Positions 15,723-24,417 of a DNA stretch of 37,757 nt are shown one piece after another. Source of the stretch: an uncultured Geobacteraceae bacterium (GTDB lineage Bacteria; Desulfobacterota; Desulfuromonadia; Geobacterales; Pseudopelobacteraceae); the NCBI GenBank assembly GCA_903845365.1, contig CAIMXI010000189.1, positions 1 through 37,757 of the forward strand. Direction: 5' to 3'. Below the pieces are notes generated by a model that did no database searches, was not told the origin of the DNA, and was given only the letters and a program-made list of their open reading frames with translations. The position numbers and the translations under genes are program-made. Every line of letters starts with the position of its first letter. The stretch's first letter is position 1.

Positions 15723-16214
15723 ATGAATCGTCTATCTCCCAATATTATAGCCGTTGTAATCGTGGCTGCGACCCTGCTTTATTCGGGTTCTGTTGCTCAG
15801 GCCACCCCCGGAATGAGCACAGTCGAAGCTCTGCAACAGGAAATGTTGCACTCGACGACAGTTCTGCTGGAAGAGTTGCTGTTGAAAAGCAGTCCGTACG
15901 AATCGGTCGAAGGTGTTGCCACCTATTACGCCCGCCGATTTGAAGGGCGCCGCACAGCTTCCGGCCACCGTTATAATCCCGATAGAATGACTGCCGCCCA
16001 CGAAAGCCTGCCTCTCGGCACAGTCGTGCGAGTTATCAACCGGGAAAGCAAACAGGAAGTAAATGTCACTATCACAGACCGCTGTGCCCCGAAATCCTTC
16101 CACTTTATCGATCTTTCCCGCGCCGCCGCCAAAAAAATCGGCCTCTGGGGCAAAGGTAAGATCAAGGTCGTCATCATTCCTCTCCTCGAAGAAAAACTGG
16201 ATAGACCGGTTTAA
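15723..16214 (+). CDS. RlpA-like secreted protein (double-psi beta-barrel)
   Basis: 163 residues from ATG 15723; an alternative TTG at 15687 overlaps the previous stop and would add 12 residues. Residues 1-28 form a signal peptide (hydrophobic IIAVVIVAATLLYSG, then AQA). The mature domain has VATYYARRFEGRRTASG...AAHESLPLGTVVRV and ITDRC...FHFIDLSRAAAKKIG, the RlpA double-psi barrel with its conserved Asp. RlpA proteins act on or bind denuded peptidoglycan glycan strands at the septum. There is no lipobox Cys and no SPOR domain, so this is a minimal soluble form. Its 3' end overlaps the convergent toxin gene by 41 bases. Confidence 0.85.
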   Translation: MNRLSPNIIAVVIVAATLLYSGSVAQATPGMSTVEALQQEMLHSTTVLLEELLLKSSPYESVEGVATYYARRFEGRRTASGHRYNPDRMTAAHESLPLGTVVRVINRESKQEVNVTITDRCAPKSFHFIDLSRAAAKKIGLWGKGKIKVVIIPLLEEKLDRPV

Positions 16215-16521
16215 AGCCGTGTAGTTGCAACAACCGCTCACTTCGCCACACTCTCACAACCCGCACTCTGTTCCCATCATGTCGATAGACGATTCTGAAC
16301 GGCGGATGAATCAGTTCTCGCAGCGTAGCAACTCCAAATTCAGGAACAATGCGCCCCATATCTGGATGTATCTGAAGTGCCTCAACCTTTACAATGATCT
16401 CTCTGGCAAAGCGCTCACCGATCGCCGGTACAAGCTGCTCTACATACCAAGCCTGCATTTCCTGAATATCGCCCAAAGCCGATGGAGCGAATGAAACAGT
16501 AGTTTTTGCCGGCATACTCAC
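16174..16521 (-). CDS. RelE/ParE-family toxin
   Basis: 115 residues. The core FAPSALGDIQEMQAWY, GERFAREI, ALQIHPDMGRIVPEF, LRELIHPPFRIVYR and VRVVRVWRSERLL matches ParE/RelE toxins, with the Arg/Tyr-rich C-terminal strands expected. ParE members poison gyrase and RelE members cut mRNA; sequence alone leaves this open. The start codon overlaps the antitoxin stop by four bases (ATGA). The 3' end runs 41 bases into the convergent rlpA-like gene. Confidence 0.88.
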   Translation of the reverse strand: MSMPAKTTVSFAPSALGDIQEMQAWYVEQLVPAIGERFAREIIVKVEALQIHPDMGRIVPEFGVATLRELIHPPFRIVYRHDGNRVRVVRVWRSERLLQLHGFKPVYPVFLRGEE

Positions 16522-16793
16522 ACGCCCAGATTCAACTGCTTCTTCACATCAGAAAGGCTTATCTCCCGCCCCTCTTCCAGCTCCATAAGGCCCTGAACAA
16601 TGGCTCGCATAAACTTTTGTTCCTCATCTCGAGCCTCAAAGTCGGCAATCCCCTGTAGTACGGCGACTCCACGCCCGCGACTGGTAAGGAGCATCGGTCG
16701 GTGGTTATCGGCTACCTGTTTAACCAATTTTCCAGGATTAATTTTCACATCAGTCAAAGGAATTATATCTTCAGAAAATTTTACAGCTTGCAT
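16518..16793 (-). CDS. Phd/YefM-type antitoxin
   Basis: 91 residues: KFSEDIIPLTDVKINPGKLVKQVADNHRPMLLTSRGRGVAVLQ is the Phd/YefM DNA-binding and dimer domain, and the acidic C-terminus (MELEEGREISLSDVKK) would wrap the toxin. GGGAGG lies six bases before the ATG. It is the first gene of the pair, so autoregulation through the promoter at 16824-16852 is expected. Confidence 0.88.
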   Translation of the reverse strand: MQAVKFSEDIIPLTDVKINPGKLVKQVADNHRPMLLTSRGRGVAVLQGIADFEARDEEQKFMRAIVQGLMELEEGREISLSDVKKQLNLGV

Positions 16794-16823
16794 CTGAACC
16801 TCCCTGATACATTAGATGACCTG

Positions 16824-16852
16824 ATAATAGCACCTGTTAAACGTGCTGTAAA
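16824..16852 (-). promoter_or_regulatory. Promoter with palindromic spacer, likely antitoxin operator
   Basis: On the minus strand TTTACA (16852-16847), 17 bases, then TATTAT (16829-16824), each 5 of 6 to consensus. The 17-base spacer itself is an imperfect palindrome with GCAC/GTGC ends, a natural binding site for the Phd/YefM dimer to block RNA polymerase. Confidence 0.65.
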
Positions 16853-16984
16853 TCGGTTTAAATGGGTTTTTGTTGCACATCCACATCTTCTTGCTGCTCA
16901 GTCAACCGGATACCGCCGTGCCAAAGCTGACACGCAGGGCAGACCATCTACAATCGGTGATGATCAGGCATTTTATATCCTGTG

Positions 16985-17404
16985 CTATGGGGTAAATTGG
17001 GCGAGAAATTCTTCAGCGGTCATTACCGGAATTGTGGAGGCCTTATAATCTTTGATGTTGGGAGTTATGAAATAAGGAATGGTATGGGTACGGGCGGTGC
17101 AATATTGTATTGCATCCTCAAAGTCATTGAAACCGGAGTCAAGAGCCTGTTCTATGACAGCAACATCAACGGACAGAATCGTCACAAGCTTACGCAGTTT
17201 TTTCAATACATCGACCGCTTGTCGCGAACCTATTTCCTTGCGCAGAATATAATGAAGATTAGCAAAAGTCAGCGAAGAGGCATAGGCTTCCACCGCATGT
17301 TTTTCAATTGCCACGAACAATTTGGCTGAACCCGCGTAAAAAGGGATTCTTTGGCTGAAAAGATCTACCATTATATTAGTATCAAGAAAAATGCGCTGTT
17401 TCAT
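16985..17404 (-). CDS. PIN-domain toxin (VapC-like ribonuclease)
   Basis: 139 residues. Acidic active-site positions are visible: IFLDTNIMVDL (first Asp), the central Glu in EAYASS, and FEDAIQYCTA followed by NIKDY (late Asp residues). PIN toxins cut specific RNAs with Mg2+/Mn2+. The usual Arg of the xTRN motif is Pro here (ITPN), a minor oddity. The ATG overlaps the antitoxin stop by four bases, the normal arrangement of a coupled toxin-antitoxin pair. Confidence 0.87.
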   Translation of the reverse strand: MKQRIFLDTNIMVDLFSQRIPFYAGSAKLFVAIEKHAVEAYASSLTFANLHYILRKEIGSRQAVDVLKKLRKLVTILSVDVAVIEQALDSGFNDFEDAIQYCTARTHTIPYFITPNIKDYKASTIPVMTAEEFLAQFTP

Positions 17405-17646
17405 CGGTATTTATTCTCCAGATAGTCAGTGTACTCCTCCCTGAAATTATCTGCGCCATTTGGAGGCAGAATCCCCATAAGACTTGCCACAATTGGAGAA
17501 ATTTCCTCTGTTGGCGTTTCTTTGCGCACAACCAGCTTGAGATAATTTTCAACCAAATTGGAAAGACTCCTATGCTGTTGACGCGCATATTCCTTGGCCT
17601 GTTCGATAATATCGTTATCAATACTCAATGTCAGTTTCGTTTGCAT
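17401..17646 (-). CDS. Antitoxin of the PIN module (DUF6364/ribbon-helix-helix-like)
   Basis: 81 residues from ATG 17646, chosen because GGAGGTG lies five bases upstream; the longer frame to 17724 runs through the promoter region. MQTKLTLSIDNDIIEQAKEYARQQHRSLSNLVENYL is a ribbon-helix-helix DNA-binding pattern typical of VapB-like/DUF6364 antitoxins. The C-terminus (FREEYTDYLENKYR) is the likely toxin-binding tail. Confidence 0.82.
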   Translation of the reverse strand: MQTKLTLSIDNDIIEQAKEYARQQHRSLSNLVENYLKLVVRKETPTEEISPIVASLMGILPPNGADNFREEYTDYLENKYR

Positions 17647-17660
17647 GTGACACCTCCAGT

Positions 17661-17687
17661 ACGTATAAATTATCAGAGATAATACGT
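17661..17687 (-). promoter_or_regulatory. Palindromic operator upstream of the PIN module
   Basis: A perfect inner palindrome TTATC-AGA-GATAA (17670-17682) lies between outer ACGTA/TACGT arms. It sits 15 bases before the antitoxin start and overlaps a weak minus-strand promoter-like pair (TTGCTT, 17 bases, TAATTT), so it is a fitting site for antitoxin autorepression. Confidence 0.5.
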
Positions 17688-17763
17688 AAAAGCAACCGAC
17701 ATTATGCGACAATAGCCTCATCAATCTGCTTCACCAGGATATCAAGGCTAGTCCCTTTTCCCC

Positions 17764-17793
17764 TTGACATTTAAATCGGCATTGCGGTACTCA
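17764..17793 (+). promoter_or_regulatory. Candidate sigma-70 promoter for the ACT/ketopantoate-reductase cluster
   Basis: Perfect -35 TTGACA at 17764-17769, 18-base spacer, then TACTCA at 17788-17793 (weak -10). It is 47 bases upstream of the first ACT gene and points into it. Confidence 0.5.
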
Positions 17794-17839
17794 TTTACGC
17801 CAATAGCACTTTTTTGTATCTGTAATCATGGAGGTTCGT

Positions 17840-18286
17840 ATGAAACTCAAACAGTTGTCCATCTTCCTGGAAAATGCGCCGGGTCGCCTCTGTGATGTTA
17901 CCGAGGCGCTTGGGGCTGCCGGTATAAATCTGAGGGCGCACTGCATTTCTGATACCTCTCACGATTTCGGAGTGCTGCGGATTCTTGTTTCCGACCTGCA
18001 GAAAGCCCGTGGCGTCATTATGGACAAGTTTTTTCCGGCCAGGGTCGACGACGTCATCGCCGCCGAGATCGAAGACAGTCCTGGGAGCCTCTCCCGGATC
18101 CTCAGACTTTTTCTCGGAACCAGAGTGAACGTCGAGTATATGTATGCCGTGGCAGGCGCCACGCAGGGAAAGGCGGTGATGGTATTCCGCTTCAACGACA
18201 ATGATCTGGCGATCGAAATCATGCAAAAAAACGGGGTACAGCTTCTTGATGCCGCAGCATTCGGCATCCTGGAAACCCAGCCGTAG
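17840..18286 (+). CDS. Tandem ACT-domain protein, copy 1
   Basis: 148 residues from ATG 17840, with GGAGG five bases upstream (the in-frame ATG 17828 lacks a site). Two ACT domains fill the protein: residues 1-68 (MKLKQLSIFLENAPGRLCDV, AGINLRAHCISD) and about 72-143 (EIEDSPGSLSRILRLF, VNVEYMYAVAG). ACT domains bind amino acids or similar small ligands and regulate enzymes. No catalytic domain is attached. The partner is probably the ketopantoate-reductase-like protein 10 bases downstream. A second copy lies at 19256-19705. In Geobacter similar ACT proteins also occur next to indolepyruvate oxidoreductase and phenylacetyl-CoA ligase genes. Confidence 0.85.
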   Translation: MKLKQLSIFLENAPGRLCDVTEALGAAGINLRAHCISDTSHDFGVLRILVSDLQKARGVIMDKFFPARVDDVIAAEIEDSPGSLSRILRLFLGTRVNVEYMYAVAGATQGKAVMVFRFNDNDLAIEIMQKNGVQLLDAAAFGILETQP

Positions 18287-18296
18287 AGGGGGGGCA

Positions 18297-19238
18297 ATGA
18301 GTAAGAAAAACAGCTATAAGCCTGGTAAATTTGCGGTTATCGGCGCCGGTCCGGTCGGCTGTGTTGTGGCTGCTTTCCTTGCCAGGGGGGGATATGATGT
18401 TACCCTCTGTGATGTTGTGCCAAGCCTTCTGGAGCCGGCCATGGAGCCTGGAATTATTCTGGAGGGGAGTGAAAATTTTCAGGCCAGAGTCTCCCGGATA
18501 ACTACGCGAGTCGATGATCTTACCGCAGATCCGCCCGATGTCGTTATCGTTACGGTCAAGGCGACCGCACTGCCGATGATCGCCTCCGCTCTCGAGTTTT
18601 TAAGCGGCGAGGGGCGTTACGTTGTCAGTTGGCAGAACGGCATCGATACCGAACGGGTACTGTCGGCAACACTCGGTGTCAGGTCAGTCATGCGGGCAGT
18701 CGTTAACTACGGCTGCACACTGCTGCAACCTGGGCGCACGCATTTGGCCTTCCACCAGCGCCCCCACTATCTCCAGGAACTCCATCCCGACTCCAAAGGT
18801 GCCGCAATCGGCATCTGCGACGCTCTTACCGGCTGCAGGCTCGACACCCACCATACCGATCAGATTCGCAACATGGTCTGGAGTAAGGCGGTCAACAACT
18901 CCAGCATGAATCCGGTCTGCGCTGTAACAGGCAAGAGCATGTTTGACGTTATCAACGACCCGATCCTGTTCAATCTGGTAGACTCGCTCCTCAAAGAAGG
19001 GGTGTCGGTGGCCCGCGCCAACGAATTCATCTTAGGGCCTGATTTCTACCCGGACACCATCAGCTATATCCGCAACGCCGGGCATCATAAACCTTCCATG
19101 CTTCAGGATATAGAGGCCGGACGACGTACCGAGATCGACTTCATCAACGGCAAGATTATTGAATATGGTGTCCGGGCTGGAATAGCCACACCATTCAACA
19201 CAACACTGCGCAGCCTAGTGAAGGCTCTGGAAACGTAA
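18297..19238 (+). CDS. Ketopantoate-reductase-like (ApbA/PanE family) protein, copy 1
   Basis: 313 residues; ATG 18297 preceded by AGAGGGGGGG. N-terminal Rossmann motif GAGPVG (about 17-22), VKATAL, and QNGI are standard in the family; the catalytic Lys lies in MVWSKAVNNSSMNP and the C-terminal RRTEIDFINGKI carries the conserved Glu/Asn. PanE reduces 2-dehydropantoate with NADPH in pantothenate synthesis, but many family members act on other 2-keto acids. The duplicated setting with ACT proteins, away from other pan genes, argues for a different or specialised substrate. Start-to-end it aligns with the copy at 19729-20673. Confidence 0.85.
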   Translation: MSKKNSYKPGKFAVIGAGPVGCVVAAFLARGGYDVTLCDVVPSLLEPAMEPGIILEGSENFQARVSRITTRVDDLTADPPDVVIVTVKATALPMIASALEFLSGEGRYVVSWQNGIDTERVLSATLGVRSVMRAVVNYGCTLLQPGRTHLAFHQRPHYLQELHPDSKGAAIGICDALTGCRLDTHHTDQIRNMVWSKAVNNSSMNPVCAVTGKSMFDVINDPILFNLVDSLLKEGVSVARANEFILGPDFYPDTISYIRNAGHHKPSMLQDIEAGRRTEIDFINGKIIEYGVRAGIATPFNTTLRSLVKALET

Positions 19239-19255
19239 CAGCTTAGGAGACCACC

Positions 19256-19705
19256 ATGAAACTGAAGCAACTATCCGTTTTTCTTGAAAACTCTCCCGGT
19301 CGCCTGTACGAGGCCACCAATGCTCTTGGGCTTGCCGGTATAAATCTGCGGTCCCTCTCCATCTGCGACACCATGGAATTCGGCGTGTTACGCATTCTGG
19401 TGTCGGACGTGGCGCTGGCCAGGCGGGTAATCATGGAGAAGCAGCTTCCCGCCCGCGTTGACGATGTCGTAGCGGTCGAAATTGACGATGTTCCCGGCAG
19501 TCTGGCCAAGGTACTCTACCTGTTCAAGGAATCACAGGTGAACATTGAATACATGTACGCCCTGGCGGGAACAGGCGGTTCGTCTGACAAGGCAGTGATG
19601 GTTTTTAGATTCAGCGAGAACGACCGGGCAATTGAAATACTGCTGGAAAACAACATCAAGCTGCTTGATGCCAAGGATTTCGGGATTGTTGATACGGTCA
19701 GGTAG
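19256..19705 (+). CDS. Tandem ACT-domain protein, copy 2
   Basis: 149 residues, GGAG six bases before ATG. It is a close paralogue of copy 1: MKLKQLSVFLENSPGRLYEA, AGINLRSLSICD, EIDDVPGSLAKVLYLF, VNIEYMYALAG. It differs mainly in one small insertion (GTGGSSDK) in the second ACT domain and in ligand-loop residues (AHCISDTSHD against SLSICDTME). The loop change could alter ligand choice. It lies 17 bases after copy 1 of the reductase and 23 before copy 2. Confidence 0.85.
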   Translation: MKLKQLSVFLENSPGRLYEATNALGLAGINLRSLSICDTMEFGVLRILVSDVALARRVIMEKQLPARVDDVVAVEIDDVPGSLAKVLYLFKESQVNIEYMYALAGTGGSSDKAVMVFRFSENDRAIEILLENNIKLLDAKDFGIVDTVR

Positions 19706-19728
19706 TACGGTTCCAGAAGGGGGCTGAG

Positions 19729-20673
19729 ATGAATGAAGAAAGCGGGTATAAGCCAAAAAGGTTTGCGGTGATCGGAGCCGGTCCGGTGGGCGGGATTGTG
19801 GCGGCGTTTCTCTCCAGGGGCGGTTATGATGTCACCCTCTGCGACGTTATCCCGGCACTGCTTGAACCGGCCCTTGATCCCGGTATAATCATCGAGGGTA
19901 CCGACAACCTGCAGGCGCGGGTGGCCCGGACAACGCTCCATGTTGACGACCTGCTGACCGATCCGCCGGATGTTATAATTCTTACTGTAAAAGCGACCGC
20001 GCTGCCGCTGATTGCCTCGACACTGGAGAGTTTTGTCGCCGAAGGGCGCTACGTAGTCAGTTGGCAGAACGGCATAGATACAGAGCTTGTGCTGTCGCAA
20101 CACCTGGGGGCGAAATCGGTAATGCGGGCGGTGGTCAATTTCGGCTGTGTTCCGCTGGCTCCCGGACACTTCAGAATCGCCTTCCATCATCGTCCCCACT
20201 ACCTTCAGGAACTTGATCCCCAATCGAAGGACGCAGCCATCGGCATCTGCCGGGTCTTGACCGAATGCGGGCTGAATACCCATCATACCAACCAGATTAA
20301 CAACATGGTCTGGCGCAAAACGCTTATGAATTCAAGTATGAATCCGCTCTGCGCCGTAACCGGCCGGACTATGGTGGAGCTTATTATCGACCCGATTCTC
20401 TTCAATCTGGTTGACGCCCTGATCAAGGAGGGAGTTGCCGTGGCTCGCGCTAACGAAGTTGCACTTGGCTATGATTTTTACCCGTACTGCATCAACTACA
20501 TCAAAGGAGCCGGCAACCATAAACCGTCGATGCTTCAGGATATTGAAGCGGGTCGGCGTACAGAAATCGACTACATCAACGGCAAGGTGGTTGAATACGG
20601 CCTGCAGGCCGGGGTGCCAACGCCGTACAACAGCATGATCCGTGGTCTGGTAAAGGCGCTAGAACCACGATAA
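19729..20673 (+). CDS. Ketopantoate-reductase-like (ApbA/PanE family) protein, copy 2
   Basis: 314 residues with GGGGGCTGAG before the ATG. It has GAGPVG, VKATALP, WQNGIDTE, MVWRKTLMNSSMNP and RRTEIDYINGKVVEYG, so the same catalytic residues as copy 1 are kept. It differs clearly in the 130-170 region and parts of the C-terminal helical domain, which form the substrate pocket in this family. Its stop is only nine bases from the convergent hybrid-kinase gene and no hairpin terminator lies between them. Confidence 0.85.
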   Translation: MNEESGYKPKRFAVIGAGPVGGIVAAFLSRGGYDVTLCDVIPALLEPALDPGIIIEGTDNLQARVARTTLHVDDLLTDPPDVIILTVKATALPLIASTLESFVAEGRYVVSWQNGIDTELVLSQHLGAKSVMRAVVNFGCVPLAPGHFRIAFHHRPHYLQELDPQSKDAAIGICRVLTECGLNTHHTNQINNMVWRKTLMNSSMNPLCAVTGRTMVELIIDPILFNLVDALIKEGVAVARANEVALGYDFYPYCINYIKGAGNHKPSMLQDIEAGRRTEIDYINGKVVEYGLQAGVPTPYNSMIRGLVKALEPR

Positions 20674-20682
20674 GACATAGGT

Positions 20683-23600
20683 TCAACGGTTCATGCCCAA
20701 CCACTTTTCCACCATCGCCGCAAGCGCATCAACCTTCATCGGTTTGGTCAGGAAATCATCCATGCCGGCCGCAAGGCAGCGCTCGCGGTCACTCTTCATG
20801 TCGTTGGCGGTCATGGCGATTATAGGCACAGTGTGATTGAGGACGTTTGAATCTGGATCACGGATTACTCCGGTCGTTTCAAAGCCGTCCATCTCAGGCA
20901 TGTGGCAATCCATCAGCACCAGATCATAATCAATCTGCTCCAGCGCCCTGACCGCTTCAACGCCGTTAGAGGCGAGATCCGACTCGTATCCGAGACTGCG
21001 CAGCTTACCCTTGGCGACCTGCTGATTGATGTTATTATCATCAACCAGCAGAATGCGAATATCATGCGCAGCTATATCTCTTTTAGCATCTGCTGACGGC
21101 GTTTGATCAATAAGAGTAGCTTCAGGCTTCTTATTGATGAGGAGCAGCGCCTCCCTGATCTTTTCCAATTTGACCGGTTTGCTGACGTAACCATCCATAC
21201 CGGCGGCAAGGCAGCGCTCTCTATCGTTCGCCTGGGCGTACGCGGTCATGGCGATTATCGGCATTCTCCGGCAGCCTGAAGCCTTCTCCCGTACCCTGAT
21301 TGCGGCAGTTACCTCAAAGCCGTTCATGTTCGGCATCTGTATGTCCAGAAAGAGCGCATCAAACTTCTGTTTCTCCAGAAGCTCCAGCGCTTCCTGGCCG
21401 CTTCCGGCGGAGGTAACGTCATGGCCGATCTTTTCCAGTGTGCCGCAGGCGACCATCAGGTTGATTTCGATATCGTCAACGACCAGAATGGACAACCGCT
21501 TCTGTTCCTCGCGGATCTGACGCTGCGTAACCAGTCCGCGCTCCGAGCGATCTTCCGCTCCAAGTACACGGCACAATAACTCGTAGAACTCCTCACTGAT
21601 TACCGGCTTGACCAGATAGCCGTCAACGTCCAGCTCCTGGCAGAGTGAAGCATCACCGCGTATCCCGACGCAGGTGATCAGTATGCGCTGCAACCGATCA
21701 AAGCCCCCTTCTGTTTTCAGATCCCGCAAGAGGGAAAAACCATCACACCCCTCAATGCATTGATCGACGAGCAGCAGCGCCGGAAGCTCCCCTTCGTCCC
21801 TTGCAGAGCAGAGCTTGCCCATTGCATCAGCAGCGCTGTCAGCTTCAGATACCGTGAAACCGAAATCGGAGAGCAGGGTACTCAGGTAGAGACGGTTGGT
21901 CAGGCTGCCGAGAACCGTTAGTACGGTGAGACCTGTAAATGACGGGGGTCGGGCAATGACATTCTGCTCCCGCTCAAGCAGATTAACGGTAAAACTGAAG
22001 GTACTACCTTTGCCCGGGGTACTTTCCACCCAGATTCGCCCCCCCATCAATTCGGCAAGACGCCGACTGATGGTAAGGCCTAATCCGGTGCCGCCATAAT
22101 TCTTGGTGGTGGATGCATCGGCCTGAGTGAAGGAGTCAAAAATCAACTCCAACTTATTCTCGGGAATGCCGATGCCCTGATCATGCACCGAAAAACGGAT
22201 CATCAGAGAATTGCCTCTGCGCGATTCCAGCCCGACATCGACCTTGACCTCTCCGTTCTGGCTGAATTTGATGGCATTCGTCAACAGATTCAGGAGTATC
22301 TGTCGGAGGCGGCCCGGATCGCCCTCCAGCGAATCAGGCACTTCCGAACCAATCATCTCGGTCAGTTCCAGGCTTCTTTCAACAGCCTTGCCGGCCAGTG
22401 ACCGGAGGGATTTGCCGAGGAAGGGGCGCAGGAGAAACGGTGATGAGTCCAGCTCAATTTTGCCCGCCTCGATCTTTGAGAAGTCTAAAATATCGTTGAT
22501 GAGCCCCATCAGGTGATCGGCCGAGCTTCTGATAGCGTTCATAAAACGCTGCTGCTCTTCGTTCAGCGGCGTGTCTGCCAGCAGATCCGACATCCCTATC
22601 ACTCCGTTCATCGGCGTACGGATTTCGTGACTCATATTGGCCAGGAATTCACTTTTGGCACGGGTAGCCGCCTCGGCGGCCTCTTTGGCCGCCAGTAAAT
22701 TACGTTCCGTTGCTTTGCGCTCAGTGATGTCAATTTTGATACCTATCAAACCGTATATGATTCCCTGTTCATCCATAACCGGAGATATGCTCGCCTGCTC
22801 CCAATAAAGTTCGCCGGTTTTCTTTCTGTTCAGGAACTCTCCCTCCCACTCCCTGCCGCTCAGAACAGTCTGCCAGAGCTCGCGATACTTTTCCGTGGGA
22901 GCAACCTCGCCGCTCAGAAATCGTGGGTTCCTGCCGATAACTTCATCGGCTTTATACCCAGTAGTGCTGCAAAAATAAGGGTTTACATATTCAATGTCAC
23001 CTTGAGGCGTCGTGATCATGATTGAATTTGCACTCTGCTCTACCGCCGCTGTCAACTTGCGGATGTGGCTGTTTTTTTCGCTCAGCAGTTGTTGTTGCTG
23101 CTCAAATACTTTTTTATCGCGCTCCTGGATCTCCTGCAGCATTTCATTGAAACAGTTGATCAGGGTGCCAATCTCGTCGAAAGAATCGTTAACTGCCCGT
23201 AAGGCATAGTTTTTCTCTGCCGATACCTGACTCATGACTTCCGAAAGCGAGATTATGGGATCGGCGATAATCTTCTGGAAGCGGGAAGCGAGCAGCCAGG
23301 CGACCATAAAGGTCGTAACGGCAACGCCGGTCATGATCGCTGCAAGAAACAGCAGTTCCCGGTACATGAAATGCAAATCAGCCTGAATGATAACGGTTCC
23401 GACCCGTTCGTTATCGAGCATAATCGGCGCTGATGCCAACGGCCTGATCTCCAGGAAGCTGAAACTGTTGGCACCCTTTTGCAGAGCCGCAAAAAGTACC
23501 GTATTGTTGGAACCTGGAACCAACTGGGACGAGATTTCACTGCGGAGACGAACACTCCCTTCGTGGCTCACTACATATTGGGCAAATAGTTTGTTGTCCC

Positions 23601-23889
23601 CACTGAAAAGCAGAGCAGCCACAATTTTGGGATTGGCTTTGAGTGCGTTCAGGGTTTCATTGGCCGCCGATACATCACTGAACATCAATGATGCAGCCGT
23701 ATTTTTAGCGAGAATCTGCGCCTGAGTGATAATCTCTTCGCGAGCATTCTTGTTGAACTGGTATAAACGGTTAAGCATGAAGGCGGTTGACGTCATAATT
23801 ATACCGACAGAAATGAGCAGCATAAAAAAAATCATCAGCTTACGCTTGATCGAAAAATGCCTGAATGCGCCGAAAATTCGAATCATCAT
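20683..23889 (-). CDS. Membrane hybrid histidine kinase, CHASE8-like/HAMP/PAS/HisKA/HATPase/REC x3
   Basis: 1068 residues. TM helices at about 16-38 and 178-200 flank a periplasmic CHASE8-like sensor (ASLMFSD...VSAANETL motif). HAMP to about 255, a PAS domain about 283-395 ([20 protein letters not shown]), HisKA with His421 ([10 protein letters not shown]), HATPase with N box, DQGIGIP and GGTGLGL. Three receiver-type domains follow. The first lacks the acidic pair at its start (phospho-site position Asp709 is kept). The second (Asp849) and third (Asp994) are complete. The ATG overlaps the YfiR stop (ATGA). Paired with YfiR and a TonB receptor, the periplasmic domain probably senses an envelope signal. 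No HPt is fused, so phosphotransfer likely uses a separate HPt protein encoded in the island. Confidence 0.92.
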   Translation of the reverse strand: MMIRIFGAFRHFSIKRKLMIFFMLLISVGIIMTSTAFMLNRLYQFNKNAREEIITQAQILAKNTAASLMFSDVSAANETLNALKANPKIVAALLFSGDNKLFAQYVVSHEGSVRLRSEISSQLVPGSNNTVLFAALQKGANSFSFLEIRPLASAPIMLDNERVGTVIIQADLHFMYRELLFLAAIMTGVAVTTFMVAWLLASRFQKIIADPIISLSEVMSQVSAEKNYALRAVNDSFDEIGTLINCFNEMLQEIQERDKKVFEQQQQLLSEKNSHIRKLTAAVEQSANSIMITTPQGDIEYVNPYFCSTTGYKADEVIGRNPRFLSGEVAPTEKYRELWQTVLSGREWEGEFLNRKKTGELYWEQASISPVMDEQGIIYGLIGIKIDITERKATERNLLAAKEAAEAATRAKSEFLANMSHEIRTPMNGVIGMSDLLADTPLNEEQQRFMNAIRSSADHLMGLINDILDFSKIEAGKIELDSSPFLLRPFLGKSLRSLAGKAVERSLELTEMIGSEVPDSLEGDPGRLRQILLNLLTNAIKFSQNGEVKVDVGLESRRGNSLMIRFSVHDQGIGIPENKLELIFDSFTQADASTTKNYGGTGLGLTISRRLAELMGGRIWVESTPGKGSTFSFTVNLLEREQNVIARPPSFTGLTVLTVLGSLTNRLYLSTLLSDFGFTVSEADSAADAMGKLCSARDEGELPALLLVDQCIEGCDGFSLLRDLKTEGGFDRLQRILITCVGIRGDASLCQELDVDGYLVKPVISEEFYELLCRVLGAEDRSERGLVTQRQIREEQKRLSILVVDDIEINLMVACGTLEKIGHDVTSAGSGQEALELLEKQKFDALFLDIQMPNMNGFEVTAAIRVREKASGCRRMPIIAMTAYAQANDRERCLAAGMDGYVSKPVKLEKIREALLLINKKPEATLIDQTPSADAKRDIAAHDIRILLVDDNNINQQVAKGKLRSLGYESDLASNGVEAVRALEQIDYDLVLMDCHMPEMDGFETTGVIRDPDSNVLNHTVPIIAMTANDMKSDRERCLAAGMDDFLTKPMKVDALAAMVEKWLGMNR

Positions 23890-24407
23890 CTAGCTTTCCT
23901 CGATAGATTGAGTAGATGGGAACTGATTTTTATCCCCTGTTTTTGCGCGGTCCCCTGGTTAATCTCAAAGCGGATTTTTTTCTCAAACTCAGTAAAGCCG
24001 ATCATCCCGCCAGACTCCGCAAATAGTTCCAGATCGCTTACCGTCAGAATATTGTGTTGATTTGACTGCTGAAGATAGGAGGACAAGCGGGCTCTCTCGG
24101 ATTGTGCGATGAACAGTAACTGGCATCCTGAAACATTAGTGGGGCTATCAATTAGACGGACAAAAACGGTACGCTCCTTTACCACCTTCCCTTGCAGATG
24201 CATCAAAATATCAATAAGCGGACTTTTGCCCGCAATACAATAGGTTATGCGGTTGTCGCCGGCAAACGAATTTACAGGCCATTCTACAAACTTGGCAAAG
24301 TTGTAGATCATGGCCGCTTTGACTTTATATTCGTCTTCTGCGGCAAACGCCAACTCGGCGGAAACAAAAATGAAAAACAGTGCCATGTAGAGAACACGAA
24401 GCTTCAT
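23886..24407 (-). CDS. YfiR-family periplasmic protein (DUF4154)
   Basis: 173 residues from ATG 24407 (AAAGGG upstream; an in-frame GTG two codons earlier is less likely). It has a signal peptide to about residue 22 (LAFA-AED). The mature protein has EYKVKAAMIYNFAKFVEWP, typical of the YfiR/DUF4154 family, then CQLLFIAQSE and GGMIGFTEFEKKIRFEIN near the end. In Pseudomonas YfiR is a periplasmic repressor of the cyclase YfiN. Here it sits between a TonB receptor and a CHASE8-type kinase, so by analogy it may control the kinase's periplasmic domain. That link is inference. Confidence 0.85.
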   Translation of the reverse strand: MKLRVLYMALFFIFVSAELAFAAEDEYKVKAAMIYNFAKFVEWPVNSFAGDNRITYCIAGKSPLIDILMHLQGKVVKERTVFVRLIDSPTNVSGCQLLFIAQSERARLSSYLQQSNQHNILTVSDLELFAESGGMIGFTEFEKKIRFEINQGTAQKQGIKISSHLLNLSRKAR

Positions 24408-24417
24408 AAGCACCCTT

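Noticed and set aside
19516..20286. 256-residue minus-strand frame under ACT copy 2 and reductase copy 2
   Set aside because: Both plus-strand genes have strong motifs and duplicates upstream; the antisense frame is not a matching open frame of the same length in copy 1.
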